Positions 11,266 to 22,600 of a stretch of 64,000 bases of DNA are shown here, piece after piece. The first letter of the stretch is position 1; each line of letters begins with the position of its first letter. A program made the translations under genes and the position numbers. Source of the stretch: Verpa conica (Eukaryota; Ascomycota; Pezizomycetes; Pezizales; Morchellaceae); assembly GCA_033030425.1 (NCBI GenBank), contig JAUFSD010000005.1, positions 1,415,001 through 1,479,000 on the forward strand. Direction: 5' to 3'. The notes under the pieces were generated by a model. That model had not been told where the DNA came from and made no database searches. It saw only the letters and a program-made list of their open reading frames with translations.

Positions 11266-12848
11266 TTAAGGAGCAACATCCTTCTTGAGCGTACCCAAGA
11301 AAGCGTGCTTCTCCTCTTTGGTCTGGTACTGTCCGTGACCGAACTTGGATGAGGTGTCGATCCATTTGAGATCGACCTTCTCGAGAGATCTACGGGAGGT
11401 GTGGATGAACATGGATTTCCTCAGGGTCATGACTCGCTTCTTGACACCAGGGCAAGATCCCTTGATCATGACGAAGTCGTTCTTAACTTCACCATAGTGG
11501 GGGAAGCCACCCAAAGGAGTCTAAGAGTAGTGTTAGATTTTCTTTTCTTTTCATGAGTGCAATGGCAACTTACAATTGTCTTCTTGGTGACGTCGAACTC
11601 GGTTGAGGCGTTACCAGCATCACCGGCCTTACCAATACGATAGATCTTGTGGTTGACGGAAGTACGATGATGGTAACCATCTTGACCAGCACGGGCAACG
11701 GTCTAATTTGGTTATTAGTGGGTAATCCTAGGATAAGTCTTTTTCCAGTGGGGAGTTCAACATACCCATTGCACGTGGGCCGGATGCCAGGCACCAATAC
11801 AAGCAACCTTCCTCAGACCCTTGTGTGTCTTCCTCGGCAGCTTCTTGGTGCCCCACCTCGATGTAACACCAGAGAAACCGTGACCCTTGGTAACAGCGAT
11901 AACATCAATCATCTCATCCTGCTCAAAGATACTGCCAATCTCAATCGGCTTCTCAAATAGATCACGAGCGAAATCGACCTTCTTATCAACAGTACCACCG
12001 TTGATTTGAATTTCCATAAGGTGTGCCTTCTTCTGCTTAAGAGGAGTCATGCGGACCTGAGAGTGGGCGAGAACACGGACGACGGTGCAGTACTTCTTGA
12101 TGCGCTCAAGCTCGAGGGCAATGGCCTTACCCTCGCCGGCGTGCTTCTTGGCGTACTTGGTGAAGGCCTTCTTCTTTGACTTGTACCAGTTCTTGTAGAA
12201 GCGACGTCTGATGGCATCACTGAGATGCTCGGCCCAGACGGTGGTGAGAGAGCGGAGACCACGGGGAGTCTCGATGTATCCGACAACACCGACAGCAATC
12301 ATCTAGAACGTTTTAGTTGTTGTTTCTTTTTCGTCCCATTTCCGGTTTCCAAAGAGAGAAACGTACAGGAGGAGTGTCGATGATGGTGACAGCCTCAACA
12401 ATCTCACGTTTGTGCATCTTGGCACCTGGTCGGTCAAGATCACGAACAATTGTGCTCATACCAGCCTTGTATCCGAGAGCGGCAGTGAGATGGACAGGCT
12501 TCTTCTGGTCATCCTTAGGGAAGGACTATGTTGTAAAAAGGGTAGATGTCAGTAATCTACTTTTTCCCACTAAAGAAATTTCTCCAACGTTTATATTACC
12601 TTAACCTTTCCTCTGTGACGGGCAGCACGCTTCCTGGGAAGGAACGCAAGAGAACCGTGTCTCGGAGCTTCCTACAGCACCGTCAATACCCTATTCCATT
12701 CCAAAGCCGTATCTTGAATCCTCCATCGATCTTTTGAAGTTTAATTTTAGGTGGTAGAACATACGAATTTTCTCTAATAGAATAAACAAAAGTTAGAATT
12801 AAAAGCCCAATTAATGGGACAAAGTAGAAGAAAACTTACGTGCGACAT
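11266..12848 (-). CDS. RPL3: 60S ribosomal protein uL3 (L3)
   Basis: Large-subunit ribosomal protein whose basic extension reaches the peptidyl-transferase centre. Seven exons: 12840-12848, 12765-12773, 12600-12671, 12367-12525, 11766-12302, 11574-11702, 11266-11520. The sum is 1170 bases, 389 aa, against 387 in baker's yeast. The first two exons are nine bases each. Exon 1 gives M-S-H; exon 2 is a true microexon giving R-K-F; exon 3 continues [16 protein letters not shown]. This rebuilds the universal N-terminus MSHRKxEAPRHG, which no other splice choice achieves. Later landmarks include [50 protein letters not shown] and the C-terminus [13 protein letters not shown]. Five of the introns fall in the first half of the gene, as in many fungal ribosomal protein genes. 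All junctions lie between codons. Confidence 0.97.
12765..12773 (-). other. RPL3: RPL3 microexon, 9 nt (Arg-Lys-Phe)
   Basis: AGAAAATTC is flanked by CTATTAG upstream and GTATGT downstream on the minus strand. Introns of 66 and 93 bases surround it. Its three codons supply exactly the residues missing between MSH and EAPRHG in the conserved uL3 N-terminus. Confidence 0.93.
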
Positions 12849-14649
12849 CTCGAACGATTGCTGGTCGGTTGTCGAATTCTTTAGTTTGTCGATGGGCGTT
12901 GATTGTTGAAGTCAGAATATTCGCCTGGTGGAAACGGCTGTGGTGGGGCAAAGCGTGTGTGCGTGGTGTTGTGTGGTGCTTAGTCACAGGGCCTAGGGCT
13001 GCGGACCAGCAGTCACGGAGGTGCAGGTGAAGGCCAAAGTACCCATGTTCACTAGCCTAAAGCTACCATAGAAAGTTCCTATACCTCGGTGAAATTCCAG
13101 AAGTGGTTTTAATAATACTCTTAAATTTCTAGCAGCTTAAAATTTCAGTCTGAGTAGTTCTAGCTTGCCTCAGCTATTATGGGTTTAAGTTTTGTACGGG
13201 GTCTAGTGCGAAATATTGCATGGTAGTAGACTTTGCGGAGTATAATACATGTAGTTTCTAGGCAATGCACCTCTGACTTTAGGCCTTGAGATGTTAAAGG
13301 GTCTTTTAGGACTGATATAAGAATAATTAGTTAACTTTATTATTATGCTGTGGCCTCACGAATTAGACGGTTACCTTTGGTGTGTAATCGTCAAACTACC
13401 AAAAATTCTTGACAGTATGTGGCTGCCAAATATCTAATCTTGGAGTGATTTGAATATTGTCTACAAGTCAGGTCTAAAACGCTGTAGGTAGACCGAAGTT
13501 TACGGCTAGGAATGTCTACGTAACAAACCTCGATTTGCCAGTGTCAGGATTACATATACTGATCAGTATACAAGTGTATGTGGAGCGGGGTTGGAAAGCC
13601 TTGATTGTGGCCCCCTTTTGTGGTTGACATTATTCCCCCCTCGCACACGTAGAGTCACCAGTGGGTCTAATTGATTTTAATTTTAATTTTATTAAATACA
13701 TAACTCCCCATGAGTTAGAATATTGGATCTAGGTACCTATAATGAAGTTCTTATATGGTATGTAAGGCAAAAATGAGGCTGATCTTCTACTCCTCAGCTG
13801 CAGCTACTCTTCTCATCTCACGAACTGGAGTCCGTAGGGAATATATGAGAGCCCGTAGAGGATGAGAAATAATAGGGGGACAGGTGAGGGATCTGGCAAC
13901 CTGACTAGACACACGTACATACTTATAATCTCGTTTGTTTAGCATTTCGTACATGTATAGTAAGTACATGTAACAACAAAATAATAGTGGTAAATACATG
14001 TAGCAGCTACTGATAGATGTGAATAGAGTGAGACGTGAGAGTTTTATGTCATGCATACAAGTTACTCAAAAACCGGCTTACCTCTAACCTTTGGATCTAG
14101 TAATCATATAGCACGTAATTATTTCTATAGAGAGCCCCCAAAAAGAACTGAAGAGGGTTGTCGAACTGATAACGCAAGTAATCAATTGCTGTGCTTACCT
14201 GTTATCAAGGGTTAGGGGTTCTAAATGCAGTCAGCTGACTCTAGAAGCAGATAAGCAACCCTTCTATTCAGCTTAGAAGACACTGTTAAAGTCGCCCTGG
14301 AACGAGCAGCTATAGTACTCTATACTAACAAGAGGGAACAGGATGTGTCTGGTACGAGACTATATTCAATTTACTCATAGAGCCATCTTACCGTCCAAGT
14401 ATCACGTTGAAAGAATGAATGGCAGTATCGATTCCCATGCATACCGTGCTCGACAATAGTCTCCCTCACTATCGCTCTCGCCGCATTTATTTTTTGTAAA
14501 AAAATGTTTGATTAACTAAACTAATATACACCAATTGCTTCCTGAACACCCTCCCCAGCACAGCTGAAAGAAAAAAAGACAAAAAACAGACAATGTAACA
14601 ATAGTAAACGCCAATTATCGCCGACCCAACCGGTTCCTCATTCAGGACA
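12849..14649. other. Intergenic, RPL3 promoter to cdc14 3' end
   Basis: The part next to RPL3 holds the promoter boxes. The rest is AT-rich with no supportable gene. Four TACATGTA palindromes occur (13246, 13950, 13965, 13995), along with a 14-base perfect palindrome ATACTGATCAGTAT near 13557 and one telomere-like AGGGTTAGGGG near 14208. Confidence 0.55.
12981..13017 (-). promoter_or_regulatory. Paired Homol-D-like boxes in the RPL3 promoter
   Basis: On the minus strand TGTGACTA (complement of 12981-12988) and CGTGACTG (complement of 13010-13017) lie 133 to 169 bases upstream of the RPL3 start codon. They flank a CCTAGG-centred palindrome, AGCCCTAGGC. The TGTGACTG consensus is the Homol-D box known from ribosomal protein promoters of fission yeast and many ascomycetes. 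Assignment is by match and position only. Confidence 0.5.
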
Positions 14650-15762
14650 TCACATCCCGAACGGCTGACTTTCCCTTAGGTCCGCCACTAAACCCTCAAC
14701 ATTACTCATAAACTCTCCGAGCATCCTCTGCTTCTCTTCCGTTGTTCTTTCAATTCTTGGTTCGTCCTTTTTTCTAGGAGCCTTGGATGGTTGCCTGTCA
14801 CCAGCTGCCTTCTCACCGACCTTCTGTTTCGATGGTGTATTGGGTTTGTCGGAGGTAGGGGCGGTTGGCGCAGTCTCCGGCATGAGGTAGAAGTATAGGA
14901 ACTCCAGGATTTTTAATCTAACCTCGCGGGGGGTATCTCGACGTTTAAAAAGCGAGGTGACGGTTGCTAGGCCATCGAGTATTTCGAATGTCTATTGAGC
15001 TATCAGCACTAAAGCCCCCACGCAGACAGGGCCAGGGGGGAGGATAGAGTTACTTACTCGAGTATTAGCAGGGTTATCTAGTAGCCCACACACAAGCGTT
15101 AACAGAGTCGCGCATTGGACAGGCCCTGTATTTCCGGCATCTAGAAGATCCAATAGAACCTACAGATCACGTTTCATCAGCACACCTTCGTTGGTGTCAC
15201 GGGGGATTGGTAGACTAACGTTCATGTGGATCTCACGTGCAAAAAGCTTTCGCGAAGAAGGGTGAAGCAACAGCATCCCTTGGATCAAGTCAAGCGTAGA
15301 GAGAATCAATAGATCATTTTGACCACCTGCATCTCTCGAATGTTAGTTCTTTCTTATATATCTACGCGAATCTATAGAGGTGTATTTACTATTTGTTCTT
15401 CCGAGTAAACGTTCTAGGCACGAGATAAGGCGTATCGTGACTGTACTCATATTAGTCTGCATAATCTTCCCCTTACCCACACCCACACACTATAGGCAGG
15501 ACGCACCATTATACTCAAACCCGTTCTGCAGCCTCATAAATTCCTTAAACACCACATCCTTTGGCCTGCTCGTCACGGGCTGGTTCCCGGCTCCAGCTGC
15601 AGGGTTGGTACTCGTTCTATGTTTGTCTCCACGACTCGGGGTGCCGGGGTTTGCAAGACATATTTTCGCCAGGAAACCTTCAAGACATCGTAGTCCCTTA
15701 CGGATGTGCACGGGATCGTACGAGGACAGGAGGTCGAAAGATGTAGACAGGAGGTGTTCCAT
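14650..15762 (-). CDS. cdc14: Septation initiation network scaffold Cdc14 (Sid1 partner)
   Basis: Fungal SIN protein that binds and activates the Sid1 kinase at the spindle pole body; it is not the unrelated Cdc14 phosphatase. Four exons: 15507-15762, 15220-15326, 15058-15159, 14650-14991. The total is 807 bases, 268 aa, close to the roughly 240 aa of the fission-yeast protein. The family N-terminus is clear: MEHLLSTSFDLLSSYDPVHI, then RKGLRCLEGFLAKICL. The helical core continues with LILSTLDLIQGMLLLHPSSR, LLDLLDAGNTGPVQCATLL and VRLKILEFLYFYLMPE. The last 70 residues are low-complexity and basic, then end in a conserved-looking helix, EKQRMLGEFMSNVEGLVADL. The first junction splits a glycine codon; the others lie between codons. 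The nearest neighbours are 1.8 kb or more away. Confidence 0.9.
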
Positions 15763-18038
15763 TTATCTGCGTTGCGTTGCGTTGGGATAATATGCGTGCG
15801 TTGTGTAAATGTAAAGTGGGCAGCTAAGCAGGCAAAGTAGATCTGGGTGTGATGAGATGTAAGAAGAAGCAGAAGTGTGACTGATCGATCCTATGGGATG
15901 AGATGAGGTTGGGGGGGGGGGTGGTGGGTGGCTGGGGGTAGAATATGATAGGGGGGTGACTTTAATTCGGGGTTGGAGAGAAAATGGAACGGAACTACTG
16001 TAGGTACGCAGGCTGTCGGTGCTTATGTGCGTGATGCGTGGGATAGATGGTAGAGGGCTGCAGTGTCAACAAGCGCCAAGATTGAGGGGCGGAGCCGCAT
16101 TTCGCGTTTCCACGACAACTGAATTTGTGCATAATTAACCGCAACCACAACACGGAAAGCCCAGAAAGCAGTCCTCAAGAACCCACTATCAAGGCTAGAT
16201 GATACATGTATCTATTTAAAGTGTCTGTTATAATTCTGCCTAATTCTTATTGTTTTAAGGGGTATTTATGCTGCCCCTACAGCCGAGTTGTAAGTAGATC
16301 AGCAGGTCTTTAGCCTTCACTTTGAATAAAATCAATACTTATCGTCCCGTAACCCTTAAGAAATTGCTTAAGTTTTTTGATTGTGTCACAAGCTCTGAAT
16401 TTTCCCCTTATAAATATGGTCTCTATTTCCCCTTTACGCGTGAGGTGGAGAAGACAATATTCTCGTGGGTTCTACACTTTGCCTTTCTGAGAAGTCTGAT
16501 AGCTAGCATTCCATACGGACCCTGTATATAGTCTTCGTACTAGTGCCCATCGGGACGCTAACCCACATCAGGAGCTCATTACGCGGAGGATTACTGATTC
16601 TCGACTCTCAGGCGTTCTAGACGTAGGGTAGGCTTGACGAATTACTTTCGAGATCCCTAAAGTGGAGTCTACCGGCGGTAAGATAGTAATGTAGAATTAC
16701 TGGATCTACTTTTTAAGGAGCGACTAAAGTCGTGATAAATCTCCAATATATAAAAAACCGCTACCCGGTGTTTACTCTTGTCTGGCTTCTATGTAGAAAG
16801 CTATTATTGCGATATGGCTGGACACTTCGTACTACTAATCTTTCGAGTTAATCTGAAGTTGGGGGGGGGGGGTTCCTGAAGCATTGTATCCTTCCGTACG
16901 GGTACATTGGAGTGTAACACTACTATAGAGGTAGTTACATGTATCTAGGATAAATTAGTTGATCACTGCGAAGCATCCGTTAGCCGTAAATTCTATCGAA
17001 TGATATATACGGAAGCGGAAGCGAGAACGATGTACACTCCATGGCATCATATTACCGGCTGCTATCGTAATACGAACGCTTCCCTCTAAAAAATTGGGGA
17101 ATATTCGTGTTTCCACCAAGTCCTGGGTGCTGCTAAGATTTTCATAAATCTTAGCAAGAAGCCTAGGGCTCGGGGGCAGAAAATATACCGATGGCTGACG
17201 ACATCTGAGGGAAGTTAGTTTTAGTTCTGCATATGGTTATAGAGAGAGGGAGGCTTACCTTGAAAATTAAAGTTATGCATGCTTACGTCCTGGGAGGTAT
17301 AATGGTAATGGGGATTAAGCATAAGTTGGTGAGGTGGGGGTGGTGTGATTTTCGGCATGGGAGTTGAAATATGGAGGGGTTGAAGCTAAGGCTACGTAAA
17401 TAGGGCGTAAATAGGGCTTAGCGATCTAGGTAGTACATGTAATTTGGGTTGACCTCCTCTAACTATTACATCCTATGTCCAATGCAGTGTTTCTTAACAC
17501 CTCTACGTATGTATATATATGTAATTATAAGTAATCGTGTATAAATAGCCATCTGCAAGTAAAAATTATATATGTACTACTTATCGATCAAATTACCACT
17601 TGCCGATGGAAATGGCTATAACTGCCTGTGGATATTAACTGTTTCTACTTTATACTAAAAGAATCACGTGCTCGGCCTTGGCGAAAAACAACTAACAGCA
17701 GGCAGCGAACTAGGACTACATGTATGTCATAATGGAAGAGAGGGCATAAAGATTGAAATGTGAGGTAGCTAAATTGATAAATCTTGAATCAATACTGGTG
17801 TTCATCTATTTATCTCGAGCCCAAATTAGCTTCACCCTCGGCATCAACTACATGTAAAATATGAGGATGCATGCAGGTATGAAACAGGATGACTACATGT
17901 ACATTAGTATAAGTTGCCTGAGGATCATCATTCACCCTAGTAGCCCTCAGTATTCTTACCCACCCCACTTCGCTGCTGTAAATCTTTCTAAATACTCTAT
18001 AGGATGCCTGGTTTGACTCAGGGCCAAAAAGTAGACAT
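15763..18038. other. Gene-free tract upstream of cdc14
   Basis: The cdc14 promoter should lie in the first few hundred bases, which include an 11-G run (15911-15921). Beyond it no gene is supported. Six TACATGTA palindromes (16203, 16936, 17434, 17717, 17849, 17894) and a 12-G run (16861-16872) stand out. Confidence 0.55.
18026..18030 (-). terminator. RNA polymerase III terminator of the 5S gene
   Basis: Run of five T on the minus strand, 10 to 14 bases beyond the 3' end of the 5S sequence. This is the usual Pol III stop signal. Confidence 0.65.
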
Positions 18039-18040
18039 GA

Positions 18041-18155
18041 GTTCAGTACCTAAGATTCCCACGTGGTCACCCACCGCAGTACTAACTAGGCGATACGATG
18101 ATTGAGTACAGCAGAGCGGACGGGATGCTCTATTTTCATCGTTCTATGACCGAAC
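18041..18155 (-). rRNA. 5S ribosomal RNA gene (single dispersed copy)
   Basis: The minus strand reads as a fungal 5S rRNA. It has GCATCCCGTCCGCTCTGC of stem III and loop C, CGCCTAGTTAGTACTGCGGT, then GGGTGACCACGTGGGAATC near the 3' side. Stem II pairs perfectly (ACGATG with CATCGT). Stem I pairs over seven positions (GTTCGGT with ACTGAAC, one G-U), although its bases differ from the usual 5S ends. A TTTTT terminator follows within about 11 bases (18026-18030 on the plus strand). The A-box region reads TCAATC where TTAAGC is usual, so this copy may be weak or a young pseudogene. Dispersed 5S genes are normal in Pezizomycotina. Confidence 0.85.
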
Positions 18156-18504
18156 ACGTCTGTTAATCGTCCTGCTGCAACATGATCCCTTGCCAGGCTC
18201 ACCTATTCGGTGATAAGAGCCTAGGGAGAAGAACTAATGCCTTCTGTGTCTTACCTTTATTCTGGCTCCTAATGAGTTATTTGTACGGGGCTCCTGCTAA
18301 ATCCCGCAATATTTATACTGAGGGTTATGTGCGGTAAGGCTCCAATTGTAGCACCAAATGTCCTTTACCCTAGTTGATTTTTTATTCTGTTTTATTTAAT
18401 TCATCAGATATATGCAAACTTCCGGCTACGGCATCGCCCTAGTTGATTTAGCAGTGTGGTGATACTGATAATGTGTCATCTCTACATACAGGAGATGTGA
18501 TATG
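18156..18504. other. Spacer between 5S gene and foldback element
   Basis: Upstream flank of the 5S gene. No TATA-like box is obvious at the expected distance. Nothing else recognised. Confidence 0.5.
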
Positions 18505-18806
18505 TACTCGCTGAAAAATAAAGTCTGTCACTTTGGGTACGAGCCGCAACGGAGTCCCCACCAAAAAGTGAAGTACCTACATTATTCCGAGTTTATAGCC
18601 ACTAGAAATGCGGGGAATAGAAAAGAACTATAGGGGACTTGGGAGAGGAGGCTGAAGTATGGTAGGAATAGGACTACTAATAGAATATGATCATTAAGAT
18701 ATACTACTTGGGTTGTTGAGGATATTGCGTGAGTACTTTACTTTTTGGTGTGGGGACTCCGTTGCGGCTCGTACCCAAAGTGACAGACTTTATTTTTCAG
18801 CGAGTA
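18505..18806. mobile_element. 302-bp TA-flanked inverted-repeat element (MITE)
   Basis: Arms at 18505-18576 and 18733-18806 are inverted copies about 72 to 74 bases long. They differ by one two-base indel and one substitution. The arms begin TACTCGCTGAAAAATAAAGT and include GTACGAGCCGCAACGGAGTC. The spacer of about 156 bases has no coding capacity. Both outer ends are TA, as expected for a Tc1/mariner-type insertion. The near-identity of the arms suggests recent origin. No transposase is present in the window, so it would be non-autonomous. Confidence 0.8.
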
Positions 18807-21800
18807 GAGATGCTCCTAAGAGAGATAGAAATCTACTGTGTTTTGATTGATTTATGGGAACCTGTTTTATGGTTCGTATCGACTGTTTACGTGAGCTTAA
18901 CCTCATGGTAACTAATCACTGGAAGGGGGTACCAGGTTACCTGCATTTTTGGGGTTATAGTGTTATAATTCCCAGTGAGCTGCTTAGATGGAATTTTGTC
19001 AGGCAGTTTCTCAAGGGGGACAATTACGGAATGATAAATAGTACTAGTCTTTGACTGTTTTGTGTAACTTTGTTACAGTTGGGATATTCAAAAGAGGCCA
19101 TTTAAAAAAAATATCTTTTGACTCTACTCAAGTGCTAAAGGAGTAAATCTTATGTAAATAAGTTGGTGGTTTCCTCGATCAGCTAATGTTTTAGGCAGAG
19201 GGTGGTTTGGATTCTGCTAGTGGGTCATGTGGAAAGGTCTTATGATCAATCTCACAACTCCAGCAAGAGCAAGAGATGTATGATCAGAGTTTCGCACGTA
19301 ACTATAATATATATATGTACTCTTAGATGTTTACGATTTTCATGATTTACAGGGCCAGGGGACAGGGTCAGATACATGTATTATCGGTGTCTATTAAGAA
19401 GTAAAGGTATGACATCAATAGTCATATTCTAAAGAAAGGGACAACCGAGAACCTATCTATCTAGTAAAGAGACAAGAGTCCCCAAACCCTGAATACAAGG
19501 AAGGGATCATACGATGTCACCCATAGCCAAGGAAGCCTAGCGCGCGCCATACATTGCAGCTGCGTGTTGGGCGATAGATGAAGTGGGGTACAGAAAGTAA
19601 GGAGAAGAAAAAATTTAAAATCTTACTAAGATTTTTATTTTCTTGGCTGGACTACATACATATCCGGGGTGATATCGAGATGATGGCGGCTTTTCATCGC
19701 TCAGATCTTAAAATTTATTTACAGCTGAATCGAATTAACCTGTAGACTGGAATTGCAGATACCCTGAACGTTGCTTACTCGTTAAATAGATGTACATGCA
19801 GTGTAATAAAATGAATAGTAAACAAACGAGTGAATTATTATAGTTACACCACGATACAAGCACTTAAATATCACTGCAAGTCTGGGATGTCATTTATGAG
19901 GAACCAAATTTTAAAAATATAACAGCGCCTATATGGCTATTAGTTTCATTTTTATCACTTTTCCATTCCATCCTTTTACTTCCCCTCTTCACACCCCCTC
20001 AGGGCCATGCTGATGGACAAATAGTTCCCGGATTTCAATCCCATCCGTTGATGTGCACTCTGCAGGAGGCGGAAGAGCCCTGTAGCGAATGGTTTTGGGA
20101 AGAACCCGATGCGTGCGCGATGAAGCTCGTACCAATCTTCTACTAGCGGCTCGCAAACTAACTAAATTCTTTTGAAATGTAAATAGATGGCCCAATTAAC
20201 GGAATTTTGAGGTTTAAAGTTTATTATTCGATTACCGACACAAGTAAATCGGATTTGCGGGAAGGGTCCCGGTAAATTTGGTTACTGATTTGCGCTCATA
20301 TTCCTGGTGGCGAAGCTGTTTGATAGACATACTGATCCAAGGATGAATTAATCGACAGTGCTTTAGTGGAGGGTGAGATTAATTGGTCATCGAGGTTTTT
20401 CACTTGCATATTATATTTTTTGAATATCGTAGGTTCTGGCCCTCCCGCCTCCGAGAGGAAGATCTTTTTTCCTGAGGGTCTTGCCGAGTGCCCCTTTTAG
20501 TCTTCCTGGTAGTTGTGGATTCTTGGCCAAGTACATATACCTTTCTGCTACTTGGCCATAACCCATCCAATTATCATGTTCCAGTTTATGAAAATTTTTT
20601 CCCGGGGATGGGCATGTATACTGTCATTGTACAGAACACTGAGATACAGGCAAGCACACCGATCGCTCGGACCTGCTACTCTATAGCAGGTGTAAGCGTA
20701 GTGACGATATTTTTTAATGAGTATCGTAGAGAACAGACATGGAGTTTTCGAATGTAGAGGCTTTGGGAAGTGCCCAGTTTCTCCACGTGCGGATGTCTGC
20801 CGAAGAGCGGCAGGGGATATTTTTGACGTCATAGCTGTACGTCACTGAGACCTCTTACAGCCGCCTTGGCCCCTTTCAGGGACACTTCAGCCCGTTAGAG
20901 GTTGCTGTGATTGGGCCCGATAAGATACCAAGCTCAATCAGAATCTGATCAGCGAATTCACGGAATGTGCCGGAACACAGATTCTTCAGAAACTTCGACG
21001 TTCGTCTAAATACTATCACTAAGGCTTGAATAGCCCCTTGAGAGGCGTTTTCAGCCTTTTTTCAAGTACTGGACTTCCCGAGTTAAGTTTTGCTGAAGAA
21101 AGCCCTCATAATTGTAGGAATATGGTGGTCGCGCTTAGCGAGTCAAACATCCCTTTGTTGATGCGGCATTTTACGTGCCTTAGAAGATGGAAGTTGAGGA
21201 TTATATCTGACACAGCCTCGTTTTTCTGACAGGGTAGCTATTTTGTCCAGCCGATAGCCAATTTCGACGATAGATTTCCATATTCTGTATCGACAACGGC
21301 TGATCCGCAAGATGTGCCCGCTCTTTTGCTTGTTCTGTATAGAACCAGCCTAGATGGGAGGATATGTACGGCAATCAGGGAAGACCACTGTTGAATCTGT
21401 TAGTTTGCCTGTCATCGGTCTTTTGGGAGTTTCGCCAGGAACAGTTTTTCCCCTTAAAGCAGTTTTATTTTTTCCGGAGACTGTGCCTGTAACCTTTATT
21501 TTATGCAAAGTTCAGTTCATTTTATTTGTGCTGCGGCCCCACGGTCTAGGTTCATGGTTATTACATCGTCACAATTGTATGTTAAAGATAAACTTGCCAA
21601 CAACTGGAATAATTTGGCGAGCGATTTCCAACATCGGACCGTAAATGCAAGCACGATTCGGGGGCGCTGGGTTTCGCAATAATAGTGGCTTGATAGTAGG
21701 GCTGGAGTAAAGATTACATGTACCGTAGGCGGAGAGCTGTGCGCCAATTGCCCAAGCCAGAGAATACACTCAGCATGCAAGCCAGCACCATCTTGCTTTT

Positions 21801-22600
21801 TCTGGATGCTGATTAGGTACCGATTACCACTATGTGTAATCCCTACTGTCTACTCATCTTCTAGATTGTAAGCCACTGTTCTTTTGCGTGTGGTTTAGTC
21901 TGGCAAACGGCAAGCGGGGAAATCAACAGCTATTATTGGGTACTACCATAGACTTTAGGTCGCCATCGCCATTGTGCTCATTGAAGCAGTGGAGGGGAGA
22001 AAAGTGATATAGTTGTCCCAGTTCTACCAGCACCCATAATAGGTCTAAGCACTTGGGTTTCTAGGGCCCTGCGATATTTTGCTGTGTGCCCTGGGTCTGG
22101 ACCATCCGCACCGTCATTTTGCATCCAAGGAATTGCCGGTATCGGTACACGAAGAAGGGGTTAGAATTCATGTTTTTGTTTCGTGCGATTCTCTGGGGCT
22201 TGTAATGCATCGTCGAGGGGTGTACATGGTACATACATGTACTGGTTATCGTTGGCTCCACCCGATATGTTGCAGGGTTTCGCTTTGCTGTTCTGGGCGG
22301 CGGGGTGGTGGAGGGTTCCCCTCCATGTATGTAGCTGTAATGGCCTTGTCCCCACCAATCGTCCACAACTCCAGGACCCAGGCGATACTGATATAAAAAC
22401 CCCTCGTCCGTCCCCATTACGGCCATCACCAAACCTTTGCCCTTTCATCTCTTAGCCTACGGATTGTTCGTTGTGTGAACCTTCCTTTCTCCCTCAGTAT
22501 CTATCTTTCTAGCCCTCGCTCGACTTATCTTCTCTTATCTTTGAATATCAACAGCATCTTCTCACCCTCTATTGCCACTCATCACCCACAACCAGTCAAT
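18807..22600. other. Gene-free tract upstream of the HAD phosphatase
   Basis: No intact gene. TACATGTA palindromes occur at 19373, 21715 and 22234. Between about 20.4 and 22.0 kb the base composition is more coding-like and several frames stay open for 65 to 105 codons, but no domain can be named. It may be the remains of an old element. The last 200 bases are pyrimidine-rich and probably hold the promoter and leader of the next gene. Confidence 0.5.

Noticed and set aside
14650..15762. Cdc14 dual-specificity phosphatase
   Set aside because: No Cys-x5-Arg phosphatase motif; the sequence matches the SIN Cdc14 family, which only shares the name.
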